Below are positions 20,953 to 34,272 of a stretch of 64,000 nucleotides of DNA, one piece after another (position 1 is the stretch's first letter; the number at the start of each line of letters is the position of its first letter). The stretch is taken from positions 39,507,671-39,571,670 of the forward strand of contig NC_056002.1 in the NCBI RefSeq assembly GCF_018446385.1. The letters are read 5' to 3'. The DNA is from Zingiber officinale (lineage: Eukaryota > Streptophyta > Magnoliopsida > Zingiberales > Zingiberaceae). The position numbers were made by a program, and so were the translations under genes. The notes beneath the pieces are model-generated. The model was not told the origin of the DNA. It saw nothing but the letters and a program-made list of their open reading frames with translations, and searched no databases.

Positions 20953-20964
20953 TGGTATCAGAGC
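20953..20964 (+). other. Primer-binding site (initiator tRNA-Met)
   Basis: TGGTATCAGAGC, complementary to the 3' end of plant initiator tRNA-Met, two bases after the LTR end. It fixes the orientation and the inner edge of the LTR. Confidence 0.85.
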
Positions 20965-21005
20965 CAGAACATCTCAGAAGATTAACTACCAACTGAAGCA
21001 ATGAG

Positions 21006-22130
21006 ATGATGGCGAAACCCAGCATCTTCTCGCCAAAGTTTAAGGGGGAGTTTGCGATATGGAAAATAAAAATTGAGGTATTTTTAAAAATCAATTTTGA
21101 TTTATTGTTAATATTAAAATATAGATTTGTTGCACAGAAAGATAAAGAGGAATATCAATGCACCAAGAAGAAGCAAGCAGATTTTATGGTAAATGGACGA
21201 GCCGAATTTCATCTACTGAACATGCTACCTCTACAAGAAGCCAACGGAATCAGCGCTTACGAATTAGTAAAGGAACTTTGGAAGAAGTTCCTGGAACTAC
21301 ACGAAGTACGTCTGAAGCCAACTCACGAGACGGGATATGCTTCAGAACCAAATCAACAACCTCTGGATGAAAGAAGGTGAATCGGTTGCTCATCTACATG
21401 GATGAATCCAAGAGTTAATCACCGGATTAACAAACCTCGGAGAAATGATAACTAATTGAGGCATACAAAGGTATGCTTTAAATGCGTTCTCAAGGACATT
21501 GGAATGGACATCTATAGTAGACTCTTACTATATCTCTAAAGACCTCGAGGTAAGTACATTAGAAAGTCTCTTTTCTACTTTCGAATTATACGAGTCTCGA
21601 TGTGCAGGATAAAGAAAGGGACCAAGTCAAAACCTAGCACTATAAGCCCAGAAAAGCGGACCAGACTTAGACTCCGAAGCATCCATTAACGCAGATGAAG
21701 CAGCATTATTGGTAAGAAAAGTTAATAGATTTATTAGATCTAACAAATTTAAGTCGCAGACGAAAAAGAACTTAAGAAGCAAAAGGAAGATTCAATGCTA
21801 CAATTGCCAAGAAGAACGACACATCAAGGACGACTGCCCTAAACTGAAGAAAGACAAGGGCAAAATACCAACAAGAGCGAAACTCAAGAATTTAAAGACA
21901 ACATAGAATGAATCTTCATCTTCTGAATCCGAGAACCAAGCCTACGTTGAACTAGCCCTACTGGCCGATCACCTAGGAGAAGATGAAAGTAGCTCAGAGA
22001 TGAGCATCGATGAATGGAGAGGATCATCAGAAGAAAGCTGCGATGAAAATGAAATAGCAAAACACGAGGCAAGTAAGATACGTGTCTTAACTCCTAAAAA
22101 GTTATTTCAATTTATTAAAGTACTTTCCAA
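21006..22130 (+). pseudogene. Ty1/copia gag remnant with one CCHC zinc knuckle
   Basis: A gag-like N-terminus (MAKPSIFSPKF, then W..KIEVFL) begins at 21006-21009. The frame shifts near 21300 and continues in pieces. A zinc knuckle of the form C-x2-C-x4-H-x4-C (CYNCQEERHIKDDC) lies at about 21798-21839, followed by a Ser/Glu-rich part (21905-22070) and a Lys-rich end. No protease, integrase or reverse transcriptase follows; homology stops at about 22135. The product would be the structural protein of a retrotransposon particle. Several stops and shifts make it non-functional. Confidence 0.8.
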
Positions 22131-22135
22131 GGTGA

Positions 22136-23205
22136 TCATGTTGGGAATCTGAGAAGACGGAACTACCGGTGACATGCTGAAATGTTGACCGCATCTCCAT
22201 GACCCGAAGTGAAGAGGGGTGATGATCTGTCTTCTATGTTGACCAAGTCTTCAAGAGTCCTCTGGTCAATGCTACCTGCAGCCAGCAACCAAGTTATGAA
22301 CAATAGTAGAGTAATAAAATGAATAGAGAATGAGTATAGTGACGCACCCAGGCCCCCGGGGGGGGGGGTGCCCTCTGGTAGGTTTGTGAAGTGATCGTAA
22401 CGCTCGACCCGTAGTAGCGGATAGAGATGATAAGCTATCTCATGTTAGTCTCCTTTGATGTGAAATATGATGACGAATAAAGATGTCATATGTAAAAAAG
22501 AGAGCGATAACCTCCCTGTACCTTGGCCGGCGGGGGCGAGACTTTCTATAGCTTGAAGGATCGGACTGGATGGAGAATTGGGTCGACGCGGAACTGGGGG
22601 TAATACAAGTCAGAGGTCTCACGGAGCCAAGAAACGGGAACATATCAACGACTCGAAGGCCAGAATCATATCGGCTCACAAGATAAACACCCTATCGGCT
22701 CGCAGGCCGAAGCAGAGAAATAGTACAGAGTCCAAGAACTCAGACGACCACCGCTGGAGGAGTCGGCAACCACTGGAGGCGAGAGTGGCAGCGGTGGAGG
22801 CCGCTGTGGAGGCGGTGGCGGCCGTTGTGGAGGCGGCGACGGCAGCGATGGAGGCTGCTGTGGAGGCGGCGACGACCACTGTGGAGGCGGCGGCCGCTGG
22901 CGGTGGTGAGGGTGTTAGTGGTCGTGGGGATTGCGATGACTGGCTAAGGAGGCACTTGTTGGTGATGGCAGCCCTGGAGAGCGTCCTTAGTGGCCAACGG
23001 AGACCACTGGAGGTGGCACCGGAGATGACGGCAATGCTCCTCGACGACGTCAACATGGTGAAAGGAAGAGGTATTGGCGCAGCGTGGTCGGTCAGAGGGC
23101 GCAGCGTCTGTAAAAGAAAAATAAAACCTTTCTCTATTTTTCCAACTAAAATTAGTAGTACTATCACAATAATTATAATCTCAAAAATGAACAACTAATA
23201 AAAAG
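22136..23205. repeat. Unidentified sequence with a G run and a GGC-rich triplet repeat
   Basis: It starts abruptly where the copia gag ends. It contains a run of about ten G at 22358-22368 and a degenerate GTGGAGGCGGCG-type repeat at 22785-22910. This repeat creates open frames on both strands that read mostly Val-Glu-Ala-Ala on the plus strand and Ala/Ser/Thr on the minus strand. No domain is recognised. It may be debris of another mobile element. Confidence 0.4.
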
Positions 23206-23806
23206 AAGAGGTAAACAGATTTAACTTGGTTACAACTTAGGTGGTTGTTAATCCAAGGCCTACTAGAAAAATCTCCTTCTCTGTAGGCGGAGAAGCCTCT
23301 TACACTCTTTGAAAAGTTTAGAAAAGACTAGGAAATGATTACAGTAGTTATTCTCAAGTTCTTGTACTATTTCCTAGCTCTAAGGACCTTTTTATAGCTC
23401 TTAAAAATCCTATTTGTAACTTGAGGGCGCCTCCAAGGTGAATGGAGGGCACCTCCAGCAAGGCAGCAGCGGATAAACCTTTATCCGCTACCAACGACTA
23501 CTTTGGCCAGGCCAAGGGCACCCTCCATAGGCATGGAGGGTGCCTCCCATGCTTATGGAGGGCGCCCTCAGCCTGAAGGTTGCGGAGGAGCTGGCGCGCC
23601 TCGGAGGCGCCTTCAACCTTTGTTAAGGGCGCCTCCAGCAGGCTTAATCAGCTCCCTTCTCTCTCCTACTGCTCCGATAGTCTGGGTGATTGCGGTCAAC
23701 CAAAATAAGAACTCACCCGAACCTAATTTTCGACTTTCTCCTCGAACAGGCTTTCGCTCCGGCTTTTCATCCCTCGAACGTCACGCACGTTCTTCTCATC
23801 CACCGA
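23206..23806 (-). repeat. Fragment of a copia LTR, inverted
   Basis: Read on the minus strand it matches the LTR at 20097-20950: the GAGCTATAAAAAGGTCC TATA region near 23390, clusters of GGCGCC before it, and the stretch about AATCCAAGG/TTGTTAATCC after it. It stops at 23806 where the LTR of the next element begins, so that element probably inserted into it. The other part of this LTR was not found on the far side (after 41617). Confidence 0.7.
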
Positions 23807-25649
23807 TGTAGGAACTTTCGAGCCGCAAAAACCGCTTTTTGCGTTGCGGAAACCTCGAAGTCTTGCCACGGATCCGTGCGAAGATATATAAAATAAATCA
23901 TCTACATATTTCTAACCTAGATCTATCTTAGATCTACATGAACAAGAAGTGTTACCCTTGTTGTGAAGCCCTTCGCTTATCCTGCTCGTCCAAAAAGATT
24001 GCCGGATCTCGAGAGTGTCAAGCGTACACTCCACTATACGTATCCACACGGACAAGAAAAATGGAGAAAACACCTTAGAGTGTGCTAGCACCCCAAAGGA
24101 GCCACGGCAATGGAGGAGAGGGAGATCAAGAAAGAAGAGAGGAGGAAGCAGAAGGCTTGAATGAAAATTCACTCACCACACTAATGTGCACTAATGTGGC
24201 CGGCCACTCAATGAGGGGTTTTAAACCTCCATGTAATATCAAGAGTCATGGCTCTTGGTATTCCTCATGAGGTGACACACAATGATATGGCACACAATGA
24301 TGTGGCCTTAATGATGTGGAACACTATCATTGGACGGCTCATGCCAAGTCACTCATGAGTTGGCATTTGGTCAAGTCAAACTTGACCCTTCATCTTCCCT
24401 CTCAAGTCAAGTCAAGTCAAACTTGACTCATTTATCTCCCATGGTTGATCAAATCTAACCATTGATTCAAGTCAATTTGATTTAATGAATCTCTATTCAT
24501 TAAATTAAATTGATTCAATGAGTCATAATCTAAATTAGACTCATTCAATACATGAATCAAATTGAGTCCAGCTCAATTAGTCTAATTTGAATTACTCTTA
24601 ATCCAATTTGGTTCATCATATGAACCTAATCCTCTTGGTTCATCATATGAACCTATTCTCCATCTAATTGACCTTTGTGTGTAACCTTATAGGTTCTTAT
24701 AACGTTGGCAATGCTCCTAAACTCATTTAGAAGCATAAGTAATGAGCGGTATCTAGCAACACATCATTACTACCCAAGTTACAAGAATGTTGAGATCCAA
24801 CATCACCTTTGTGACTACTAATTGTGACTCTCACAATATGTGACAATGTCCTTCTATCCTTGACATCTAAATTGATCAAATGAGGCATAGACCGTGTCAT
24901 CCTCTAATCAATTTATATCTTGAACTCCAAGTAGACTCACTCTAATCAAATGAGCTCAATATCTCATATTAACTCATTTGGGCATGTCCATGCACTTAGT
25001 GGTCTCACTCTATCAAGAATCATGATGTCACTCTCATCATATAGGAGGGATAGATCCCATCTACATCACTCACATCCCTCCGCATAATTTGTTACATACC
25101 CAGTAATCGCCTTTATAGTCCACCCAGTTACGGGTGACGTTTGACGAAGCCAAAGTATACAACTCCTTATGTAGGGAGCCATGCTGACTTCAGGTCCAAG
25201 GACTCATAGTCATACTAATAGTCACATGAGAAAGTATATGACACTCATATAACGATCCATGATACTTTCTTATGGCGGGTCATTCAATATACATTCTCCA
25301 ATGCATACCCATGTGTTAACTTGATATCTCTATATCCATGACTTGTGAGATCAAGTCATCGAGTTGACCTACATGCTAGTCTCATCGCATTAACATTATC
25401 CCTGAATGTTAATACTTGACTAGGAATGATTAAGAGTAGTGTTCTCTATATCATCTCACTATCGATTCAACCAATCAATTAATATAGATAAAACTTTCTA
25501 CTCAAGGACGCTATTATATTTAATTATTTGGCACCAATACAAGTAAGTATAATAACTATAAAAAAATACCTTTATAAATATATAAGAATATGATACATCG
25601 AGTTCATACAACAATTATCATATGATTGGCTCTAGGGCTCTAACTAACA
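23807..25649 (-). repeat. 3' LTR of copia element A
   Basis: Plus-strand edges are TGTAGGAACTTTCGAGCC and GGGCTCTAACTAACA. The matching LTR is at 31386-33211. This copy has an extra 17-bp piece near 24270-24300 (a duplicated ATGGCACACAATGAT motif) that the other lacks. On its inner side the minus strand carries a polypurine tract, AGTGGGAGATTG. Confidence 0.88.
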
Positions 25650-25689
25650 ATCTCCCACTAGCACTAGTGCCAATCAGTGTAGGCTCTAA

Positions 25690-28600
25690 GGCCTAATGAC
25701 CTAGTGTGACCATCATGCTTTCTCTATGCCAAAGCCTTGGTCAAGGGATCAACGACGTTAACCTCTGTGGGTAGTCTACAAATCTTCATATCTCCTCTAT
25801 CGATGATCTCTCGAATGAGATGGAAGCGTCGTAGTATGTGTTTGATCCGCTGGTGTGAGCGAGGTTCCTTAGCCTGTGCAATTGCTCCATTGTTGCCTCA
25901 ATAGAGCTCTATAAGATCGGCTATGCTAGGAACCACCCCAAGAACAGTTATGAACTTGCGGATCTAGACTGTCTCCTTTGTTGCTTTTGATGCAACAATA
26001 TACTCGGCCTCTATTGTTGAATCAGCAACTGTGTCCTGCTTCAGACTCTTCCAGCTCACAGCACCACTATTCAAGAAAAATACGAACCTAGACAGCGATC
26101 TATAATCATCCTGGTCAGTTTGGAAGCTGACATCATTGTAACCCTTTACATCTAACTCGTCATCGCCTCTAAATATCAAGAAATAATCTTTAGTCTTTCT
26201 TAGGTACTTAAGAATATTCTTGACCGCTATCCAGTAACGCTCACCTGGATCTGATTGGTATCTGCTCGTCATGCTCAAAGCATACGAAACATCAGGACGA
26301 GTACATAGCATGGCGTACATGATAGATCCTATGGCTAAGGTATAAGGGATCTTATCCATATTGTCTCTCTCCTCTCTAGAAGAGGGACTTTGAGTATTCG
26401 AAAGACTCACACCATGTGACATCAGCAGAAATCCTTTCTTGGAATTCTGCATGGCAAACCGTAGTAATACCGTGTCAATATATGTACTTTAACTTAGGCC
26501 AAGCAATCTCTTAGATCTATCTCTATAGATCTTTATGCCTAGAATACAGGCTGCTTCACCTAAGTCCTTCATTGATAAACAATTCCCCAGCCAAGTCTTT
26601 CAGACTGCTGCAAAGGGATGTCATTTCCAATGAGTAGTATGTCATCCACATACAATACAAGGAAGACAACTGTGTTCCCAACAACCTTCTTGTAGACACA
26701 GGGTTCATCTTCATTCTTGATGAAACCAAACTGTTTGATCGCATCATCGAATCGAAGATTCCAGCTCCGAGAAGCTTGCTTTAGTCCATAAATGGACTTA
26801 TGTAGCTTGCATACTCTGCCAGTATGCTGTGGATCTACAAAACCCTCAGGTTGTGTCATGTACACATCTTCGAGCAAGTTTCCATTCAGAAACGCGGTTT
26901 TAACATCCATCTGCCAGATCTCATAATCGTGGTATGCTGCAATAGCAAGCATGATCCGAATGGACTTAAACATCGCTACTGGAGAAAAGGTTTTATCATA
27001 GTCAATACCATGAATCTGCTTGAAACCTTTAGCTACCAAGCGACTCTTATAGGTAATAAGTCCATCCATGTCAGTCTTTCTCTTAAAGACCCACTTACAC
27101 CCAATGGGTTTGACGCCTTCAGGTGAATCAACCAAAGTCCATACTTGGTTGGTGTATATGGATTGCATCTCGGATCTCATGGCCTCTAGCCATGACTCAG
27201 AATCTGGTCTCATCAAAGCTTCCTGATAGGAGATAGGCTTATTCTCAACGAGCACAACGTCATCATGGTCAGACAAGAGAAATGAGTATCTCTCAGGCTG
27301 ACGACGTACCCTATCAGACCTGCGAAAAGGTAGGTCTACTTGAACTAGTTGTTGTTCCTCAACTTCTTGAGCAACAATCTTATCATCCACAACACTTTGT
27401 AGTTCTAGTTCAATTTCCATCAAGGCTTCAGTGCTATGGTCCATATCTTGAACTTCTTCAAAATCGAATGTACTCCCACTAGTTTTTCTAAAATCAAAGT
27501 CTTTTTCTAGAAATACCCCAGTCTTTGCCACAAACACTTTGTGTTGACTGGGAATGTAGAAGTAATATTCCTTTATTTCCTTGGGATATCCTATAAAATA
27601 ACACTTATCGGATTTGGGTCCCGTCCATATCTTATATGATGTCTTTATCACAGTTTTGGATGGAACACGATTAAGTGTGAAGGTTGTTGTGTCTAGAGCA
27701 TATCCCCAAAAAGACATAGGAAGATCTGTGTGACTCATCATAGACCGTACCATATCTAATAGGGTACGATTCCTCCTTTCGGATACACCATTCCACTGTG
27801 GTGTTCTAGGAGGAGTGAGTTGGGATAGAATCTCACACTCAGCTAGATAGTCACAAAACTCATGGCTAAGGTATCCACCACCTCGATCTGATCGAAGTAT
27901 CTTAATACTCTTACCTAGCTGGTTTTGTACTTCATTCTAGAATTCTTTGAACTTTTCAAAGGATTATGATTTATGTGTCATCAGATACACATAACCATAT
28001 CTACTGAAGTCATCAGTAAATGTAATGAAGTACCTATAACCACCTCTAGCAGCGACATTGAAAGGGCTACATACATCACTATGTATAAGTCCTAACAAGT
28101 CAATCGCTCTTTCGCTGTGTCCACTAAAGGGAGTCTTGGTCATCTTGCCTAGTAAGCATGACTCGCATGTCTCATATGATTCAAAATCAAATGAGTCCAG
28201 CAAACTATCTTTATGGAGCTGGGATAAGCGATTCTCATTTATATGTCCTAAGCGACAATGCCAGAGATATGTTTGGTTCATATCGTTTGACTTGAACCTT
28301 TTGGTATTTATGTTATAGATGGGGTTCTCTAAGTCTAGAATATAGAGTCTGTTCATCAGAGGTGCACTACAGTAGAACATATCTTTTAAATAAACAGAAC
28401 AACATTTGTTCTTTATTACAAAAGAAAAGCCTTTCTTATCCAAACAAGAGACTGAAATGATGTTCTTAGTAAGAGCAGGCACATAACAACATTCATCTAA
28501 TTCTAGTACAAGCCCAAAGGGCAGAGATAGATAGTAAGTTCCTACAGCAACAGCAGCAACCCGTGCTCCATTGCCTACTCGTAGGTCCACCTCGCCCTTG

Positions 28601-29547
28601 GTCAATGCCCTGCTATTTCTCAGCGCATGCACATTAGTACAAATGTGAGAAGCACATCCGGTATCTAATACCCACAATGTAGAAATAGATAGATTGACTT
28701 CTATAACATATATACCTGAAGTAGAAGTCTCACTTCTCTTCTTCTTAAGATCTTCCAGATATACTTTGCAGTTCCTTTTCCAATGCCCGATCTGACCGTA
28801 GTGGAAGTAGGTAGCATCCTTGGCAACCCCTCCTTTAGGTTTCATTATCTTTCCTTTGCCCTTGGCTTGGGACTTTCCCTTACCTTTAGGCTTTCCCTTG
28901 CCTTTATGCTTTTGCACCATCAAAATGGAGTTGGGATTTACCTTCTTAAGGTTGAGCTCAGTAGTTCTCAACATGCTTAGCAGCTCAGACAATGACTTGT
29001 CAATTTCGTTCATGTTGTAATTCATGACAAATTGACTGTAGCTCTCTGGCAAGGATTGCAAGATCAAGTCTATGACCAGCTCTTGGCCAAGTGAGAATCC
29101 CAACCCCTGTAGGTTCTCTATGTACCCAATCATCTTGAGCACATATGGTCCTACGGGAGTCCCATCTTGCATCTTGCACTGAAATAGTGCCTTGGAGATC
29201 TAGAATCTCTCGTGCATCGCTTGTCATTGATATAGTTGACGAAGATGTTCAATCATATCATAAGCAGACATCAACTCATGTTACTTCTGAAGCTTAGAGT
29301 TCATGGTTGCAAGCATGAGGCATGACACATCTAATGCGTCATCTTGATGCTTCTTATAAGCATCTCGGTCAGCTCACGTGGCAGTGGCAGGAGGTGACTC
29401 GGGAATGAGCTACTCCAGGACATACAGTTTTCTTTCTTGAGTGAGAACGATTCTCAGATTCCTGTACCAGTCCAGGAAATTAGCTCAATTGAGCTTGTCC
29501 TTGTCAAGGACAGAACGCAGGAAGAAGGTGTTTGTGTTTGTCGACAT
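25690..29547 (-). pseudogene. Copia gag-pol of element A, with several stops and shifts
   Basis: The start MSTNTNTF is at 29547. Gag has stops, then the open part 27964-29172 holds a gag core, a zinc knuckle whose first two Cys are changed (YFHYGQIGHWKRNC), the protease motif LDTGCASH and the pre-integrase HCRLGHINENRL. Integrase continues with HSDVCSPF. The part 26569-27753 has integrase C-terminus and reverse transcriptase with WVFKRK, DVKTAFLNG and the active-site YVDD. A shift near 26590 separates it from RNase H (25964-26452; CTRPDVSYAL, then EAEYI). Compared with element B, 78 nt (26 codons) of integrase are missing after SYKIWT. The stretch 25690-25960 is the decayed C-terminus. Confidence 0.88.
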
Positions 29548-31370
29548 GACAATTTACAACAAAAATAATGCAAAAAGTAAATATCATATTCCATTTATCA
29601 TTTAATTAGGCCTTTAACTAAATGATACTCCCACTTAATTATAGAGCTTTTGTAGAATCAAGTCATGGATGTGGTCAAACCACACTACTAGATTCATACC
29701 AATTCGCTATAATTTTCGTGGGACAAGATCCACATCATACTATGACTTGAGTTAGCTTTGGCTAAATCGCCCAAGACTTAGTATGATCGGTAGATAACGA
29801 ATTTATCAATTACATCTCTATGCAACTCTTGTATATAGGATTACAAATCTCATTTATATTAAAACTTGAGTTAGCTTTGGCTAAATCGCCCAAAATTTAG
29901 TATAAATGTATTTTTTATCCTATCGTCCAACCGTTGGAAAATGCATATAGTTTTACCCGATCCAATTGAGTTAACTAGTTATGCTCAATCTAATTGAGTT
30001 TGTACTCATCCAAGCTTTGATAGGCGGGACCAAGGTTGTCCCTCCGCATCCTACCAAGATAATATGCGTTGCTCTACTTTGGCAGATTCAACAACAACAA
30101 ATGATCGAGATAGTGATGGGTATCAAAACTTGGTAGGCATTTCGAGTTGACTTGATTAAGATCTAATCTAATCGTGAATGTGTATCATATACGCATCAAG
30201 ACACTAATTACCCTACATTATCATGTATCACATACACAAGCAATGATAGATAATTAATTATTTTGTGATGAGGTCATGTCCCCACTACGATCTTTTCAAG
30301 CCAATGAAAAGATCGGGCGGTCAACCTAGGGTCAATGACTTCTTCAAGCGCTTCCCTTTGACCGCCATGTGTTGAAATCACCCTCATCGTAACTCCTTCT
30401 TAAGTGGATCTTCCACCGCTTCATTTTGTACATTACAAATGTGAAACTCGAGTTACATTCGAGTCTAAAATATATTTACAACAAGAATATAAAAGAGAGG
30501 CACGACGCGTAGGTCGCATATAACATATACAACACGCACAACACAAAAGTGGCGCGTAGGCCATATTATGAATTACAATACATTTTAACCAATCATATTG
30601 GGGTTTTTGGGCCATGACCATCACAAAATCACATATAATTCTAAATTATGTATGTTACATAAATTTCTATAATTTTACTACTGATTTTATCGATTTTATG
30701 AGTTACAACTTCCCGGCGGTCTCATTTAGCGATTTTTCGGGCACGATCGTGGGACAATGCCCCTTGTGGGGTTAGGGGCAGCGCCCCTTCCCGCGAAATG
30801 AATATCGCGAGTGTCCCATCTTGATCTAACAACGCCTTAAGCCGCTGTTCCAAAATAATTTGGGCGAGACCTTGCCATTTCAGAAGGTTTTTCTCGGTAG
30901 GCGAGACCTTGCGGGGTTAGGGGCAGTGCCCCTTCTCGCGAAATGAATATCGCGAGTGTCCCATCTTGATCTAACAACGCCTTAAGCCACTGTCCAAAAT
31001 AATTTGGGTGAGACCTTGCCATTTCAGAAGGTTTTTCTCGGTCTCGTTTAGCGGTTTTTCGGGCGCGATCGTGGGACAATGCCCCTTGCGAGGTTAGGGG
31101 CAGCGCCCCTTCTCGCGAAATGAATATCGCGAGTGTCCCATCTTGATCTAACAACGCCTTAAGCCGCTGTCCCAAAACAATTTGGGTGAGACCTTGCCAT
31201 TTCAGAAGGTTTTTCTCGGTAGTCGAAGCTTACAAGTGTCCAAGCACTTGTTGCTTCGCTTCTACGAGAAAAATACTCACAAAATCTATAAAAATAGCAA
31301 ACTTACAGAAACTTACAGATCTGAAATATTTTCATAAAATTAAAATATAAACTTGTACATGCTTCGCACG
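29548..31370 (-). other. Long 5' leader of copia element A
   Basis: About 1.8 kb between primer-binding site and gag start without a reading frame that resembles a protein. A 26-bp motif, partly GAGTTAGCTTTGGCTAAATC, occurs twice, at about 29748 and 29872. The part nearest the LTR holds a tandem repeat listed separately. Confidence 0.6.
30719..31215. repeat. Tandem repeat of about 175 bp in the copia leader
   Basis: Two long copies and one shorter middle copy of a unit that includes GGGGTTAGGGGCAG, CGCGAAATGAATATCGCGAG and CATCTTGATCTAACAACGCC. The second unit lacks the first 30 bp or so. Each unit has the palindrome-like CGCGAAATGAATATCGCG, which could form a hairpin in the leader RNA. Confidence 0.8.
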
Positions 31371-31384
31371 TGGCTCTGATACCA
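31371..31384 (-). other. Primer-binding site of copia element A (initiator tRNA-Met)
   Basis: On the minus strand TGGTATCAGAGCCA follows the LTR edge at 31386 after one base. This proves that the LTR at 31386-33211 is the 5' LTR of the element to its left. Confidence 0.88.
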
Positions 31385-31385
31385 T

Positions 31386-33211
31386 TGTAGGAACTTTCGA
31401 GCCGCAAAAAACTGCTTTTTACGTTGCGAAAACCTCGAAGTCTTGCCACGGATCCATGCGAAGATATATAAAATAAATCATGTACATGTTTCTAACCTAG
31501 ATCTATCTTAGATCTACATGAATAAGAAGTGTTACCCTTGTTGCGAAGCCCTTCGCTTATCCCGCTCGTCCAAAAAGATTGCCAGATCTCGAGAGTGTCA
31601 CGCACACTCCTCTATACGTATCCACACGGACAAGAAAATGGAGAAAACACCTTAGAGTGTGCTAGCACCCCAAAGGAGTCACGACAATAGAGGAGAGGGA
31701 GATCAAGAAACAAGAGAGGAGGAAGAAGAAGGCTTGAATGAGAATTCACTCACCACACTAATGTGCACTAATGTGGCTGGCCACTCAATGAGGGGTTTTA
31801 AACCTCCATGTAATACCAAGAGTCATGGCTCTTGGTCTTCCTCATGAGGTGGCACACAATGATGTGACCTTAATGATGTGGAACACTATCATTGGGCGGC
31901 TCATGCCAAGTCACTCATGAGTTGGCATTTGGTCAAGTCAAACTTGACCCTTCATCTTCCCTCTCAAGTCAAGTCAAGTTAAACTTGACCCATTTATCTC
32001 CCATGGTTGATCAAATCTAACCATTGATTTCAGTCAATTCGATTTAATGAATCTCTATTCATTAAATTAAATTGATTCAATGAGTCATAATCTAAATTAG
32101 ACTCATTCAATACATGAATCAAATTGAGTCCAACTCAATTAGTCTAATTTGGATTACTCTTAATCCAATTTGGTTCATCATAAGAACCTAATCCTCTTGG
32201 TTCATCATATGAACCTATTCTCCATCTAATTGACCTTTGTGTGTGACCCTATAGGTTCTTGTAACGTTGGCAATGCTCCTAAACCCATTTAGAAGCATAA
32301 GTAATGAGCAGTATCTAGCAACACATCATTACTACCCAAGTTACAAGAATGTTGAGATCCAACATCACCTTTGTGACTACTAATTGTGACTCTCACAATA
32401 TGTGACAATGTCCTTCTATTCTTGACATCTAAATTGATCAAATGAGGCATAGACCGTGTCATCCTCTAATCAATTTATATCTTGAACTCCAAGTAGACTA
32501 ACTCTAATCAAATGAGCTCAATATCTCATATTGACTCATTTGGGCATGGTCATGCACTTAGTGGTCTCACTCTATCAAGAATCATGATGTCACTCTCGTC
32601 ATATAGGAGGGATAGATTCCATCTACATCACTCACATCCCTCCGCATAATTTGTTACATATCCAGTAATCGCCTTTATAGTCCACCCAGTTACGGGTGAC
32701 GTTTGACGAAGCCAAAGTATGCAACTCCTTATGTAGGGAACCATGGTGACTTCAGGTCCAAGGACTCATAGTCATACTAATAGTCACATGAGAAAGTATA
32801 TGACATTCATATAATGATCCATGATACTTTCTCATGGCGGGTCATTCAGTATACATTCTCCAATGCATACCCATGTGTCAACTTGATATCTCTATATCCA
32901 TGACTTGTGAGATCAAGTCATTGAGTTGACCTACATGCTAGTCTCATCGCATTAACATTGTCCCTGAATGTTAATACTTGACTAGAAATGATTAAGAGTA
33001 GTGTTCTCTATATGATCTCACTATCGATTCAACCAATCGATTGATATAGATAAAACCTTCTACTCAAGGACGCTATTATACTTGGTTATTTGGCACCAAT
33101 ACAAGTAAGTATAATAATCATAAAGAAATACCTTTATAAATATATAAGAATATGATACATCGAGTTCATACAACAATCATCATATGATTGGCTCTAGGGC
33201 TCTAACTAACA
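31386..33211 (-). repeat. LTR shared by copia elements A (5' LTR) and B (3' LTR)
   Basis: Its left edge borders the primer-binding site of A. Its right edge borders the polypurine tract of B (plus strand ATCTCCCACTATCAC). One LTR thus belongs to both elements. It is close to the LTR at 23807-25649 apart from point changes and small indels. Confidence 0.88.
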
Positions 33212-34272
33212 ATCTCCCACTATCACTAGTGCCAATCAGTGTAGGCTCTAAGGCCTAATGACCTAGTGTAACTATCATGTTTTCTCTATGCCAAAGCCTT
33301 GGTCAAGGGATCAGTGACGTTAGCCTCTGTGGGTACTCTGCAAATCTTCATATCTTCTCTATCGATGATCTCTCGAATGAGATGGAAGCGTCGTAGTATG
33401 TGTTTGGTCCGCTGGTGTGAGCGAGGTTCCTTAGCCTGTACAATTGCTCCATTGTTGTCACAATAGAGCTCTATAGGGATCGGCTATGCTAGGAACCACC
33501 CCAAGCTTAGTAATGAACTTGTGGATCCAAACTGTCTCCTTTGCTGCTTCTGATGCAGCAATATACTCGGCCTCTATTGTAGAATCAGCAACTGTGTCCT
33601 GCTTCGAGCTCTTCCAGCTCACAGCACCACTATTTAAGAAAAATACGAACCTAGACAGCGATCTATAATCATCCTGGTCAGTTTGGAAGCTGGCATCACT
33701 GTAACCCTTTACATCTAACTCGTCATCGCCTCCAAATATCAAGAAATAGTCTTTAGTCCTTCTTAGGTACTTAAGAATATTCTTGACCGCTATCCAGTAA
33801 CGCTCACCTGGATCTGATTGGTATCTGTTCGTCATGCTCAAAGCATACGAAACATCAGGACGAGTACATAGCATGGCGTACATGATAAATCCTATGGCTA
33901 AGGTATAAGGGATCTTATCCATGCTATCTCTCTCCTCTCTAGAAGAGGGACTTTGAGTATTCGAAAGACTCACACCATGTGACATCGGCAGAAATCCTTT
34001 CTTGGAATTCTGCATGGCAAACCGTAGTAATACCGTGTCAATATATGTACTTTAACTTAGGCCAAGTAATCTCTTAGATCTATCTCTATAGATCTTTATG
34101 CCTAGAATACAGGCTGCTTCACCTAAGTCCTTCATTGATAAACAATTCCCCAGCCAAGTCTTTTAGACTGCTGCAAAGGGATGTCATTTCCAATGAGTAG
34201 TATGTCATCCACATACAATACAAGGAAGACAACTGTGTTCCCAACAACCTTCTTGTAGACACAGGGTTCATA

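Larger units (their letters stand above)
23807..33211 (-). mobile_element. Ty1/copia retrotransposon A, complete but decayed
   Basis: Minus-strand element with 3' LTR at 23807-25649, pol and gag at 25690-29547, a long leader, a primer-binding site at 31371-31384 and 5' LTR at 31386-33211. The LTRs are about 1.83 kb and closely similar. The 5' LTR also serves as 3' LTR of element B to its right. Internal stops and a frameshift in the reverse transcriptase show that it is inactive. Confidence 0.88.

Noticed and set aside
22578-23198. Frames of 206 and 172 codons on opposite strands
   Set aside because: Low-complexity Val-Glu-Ala or Ala-Ser-Thr repeats from a triplet repeat; no domain.
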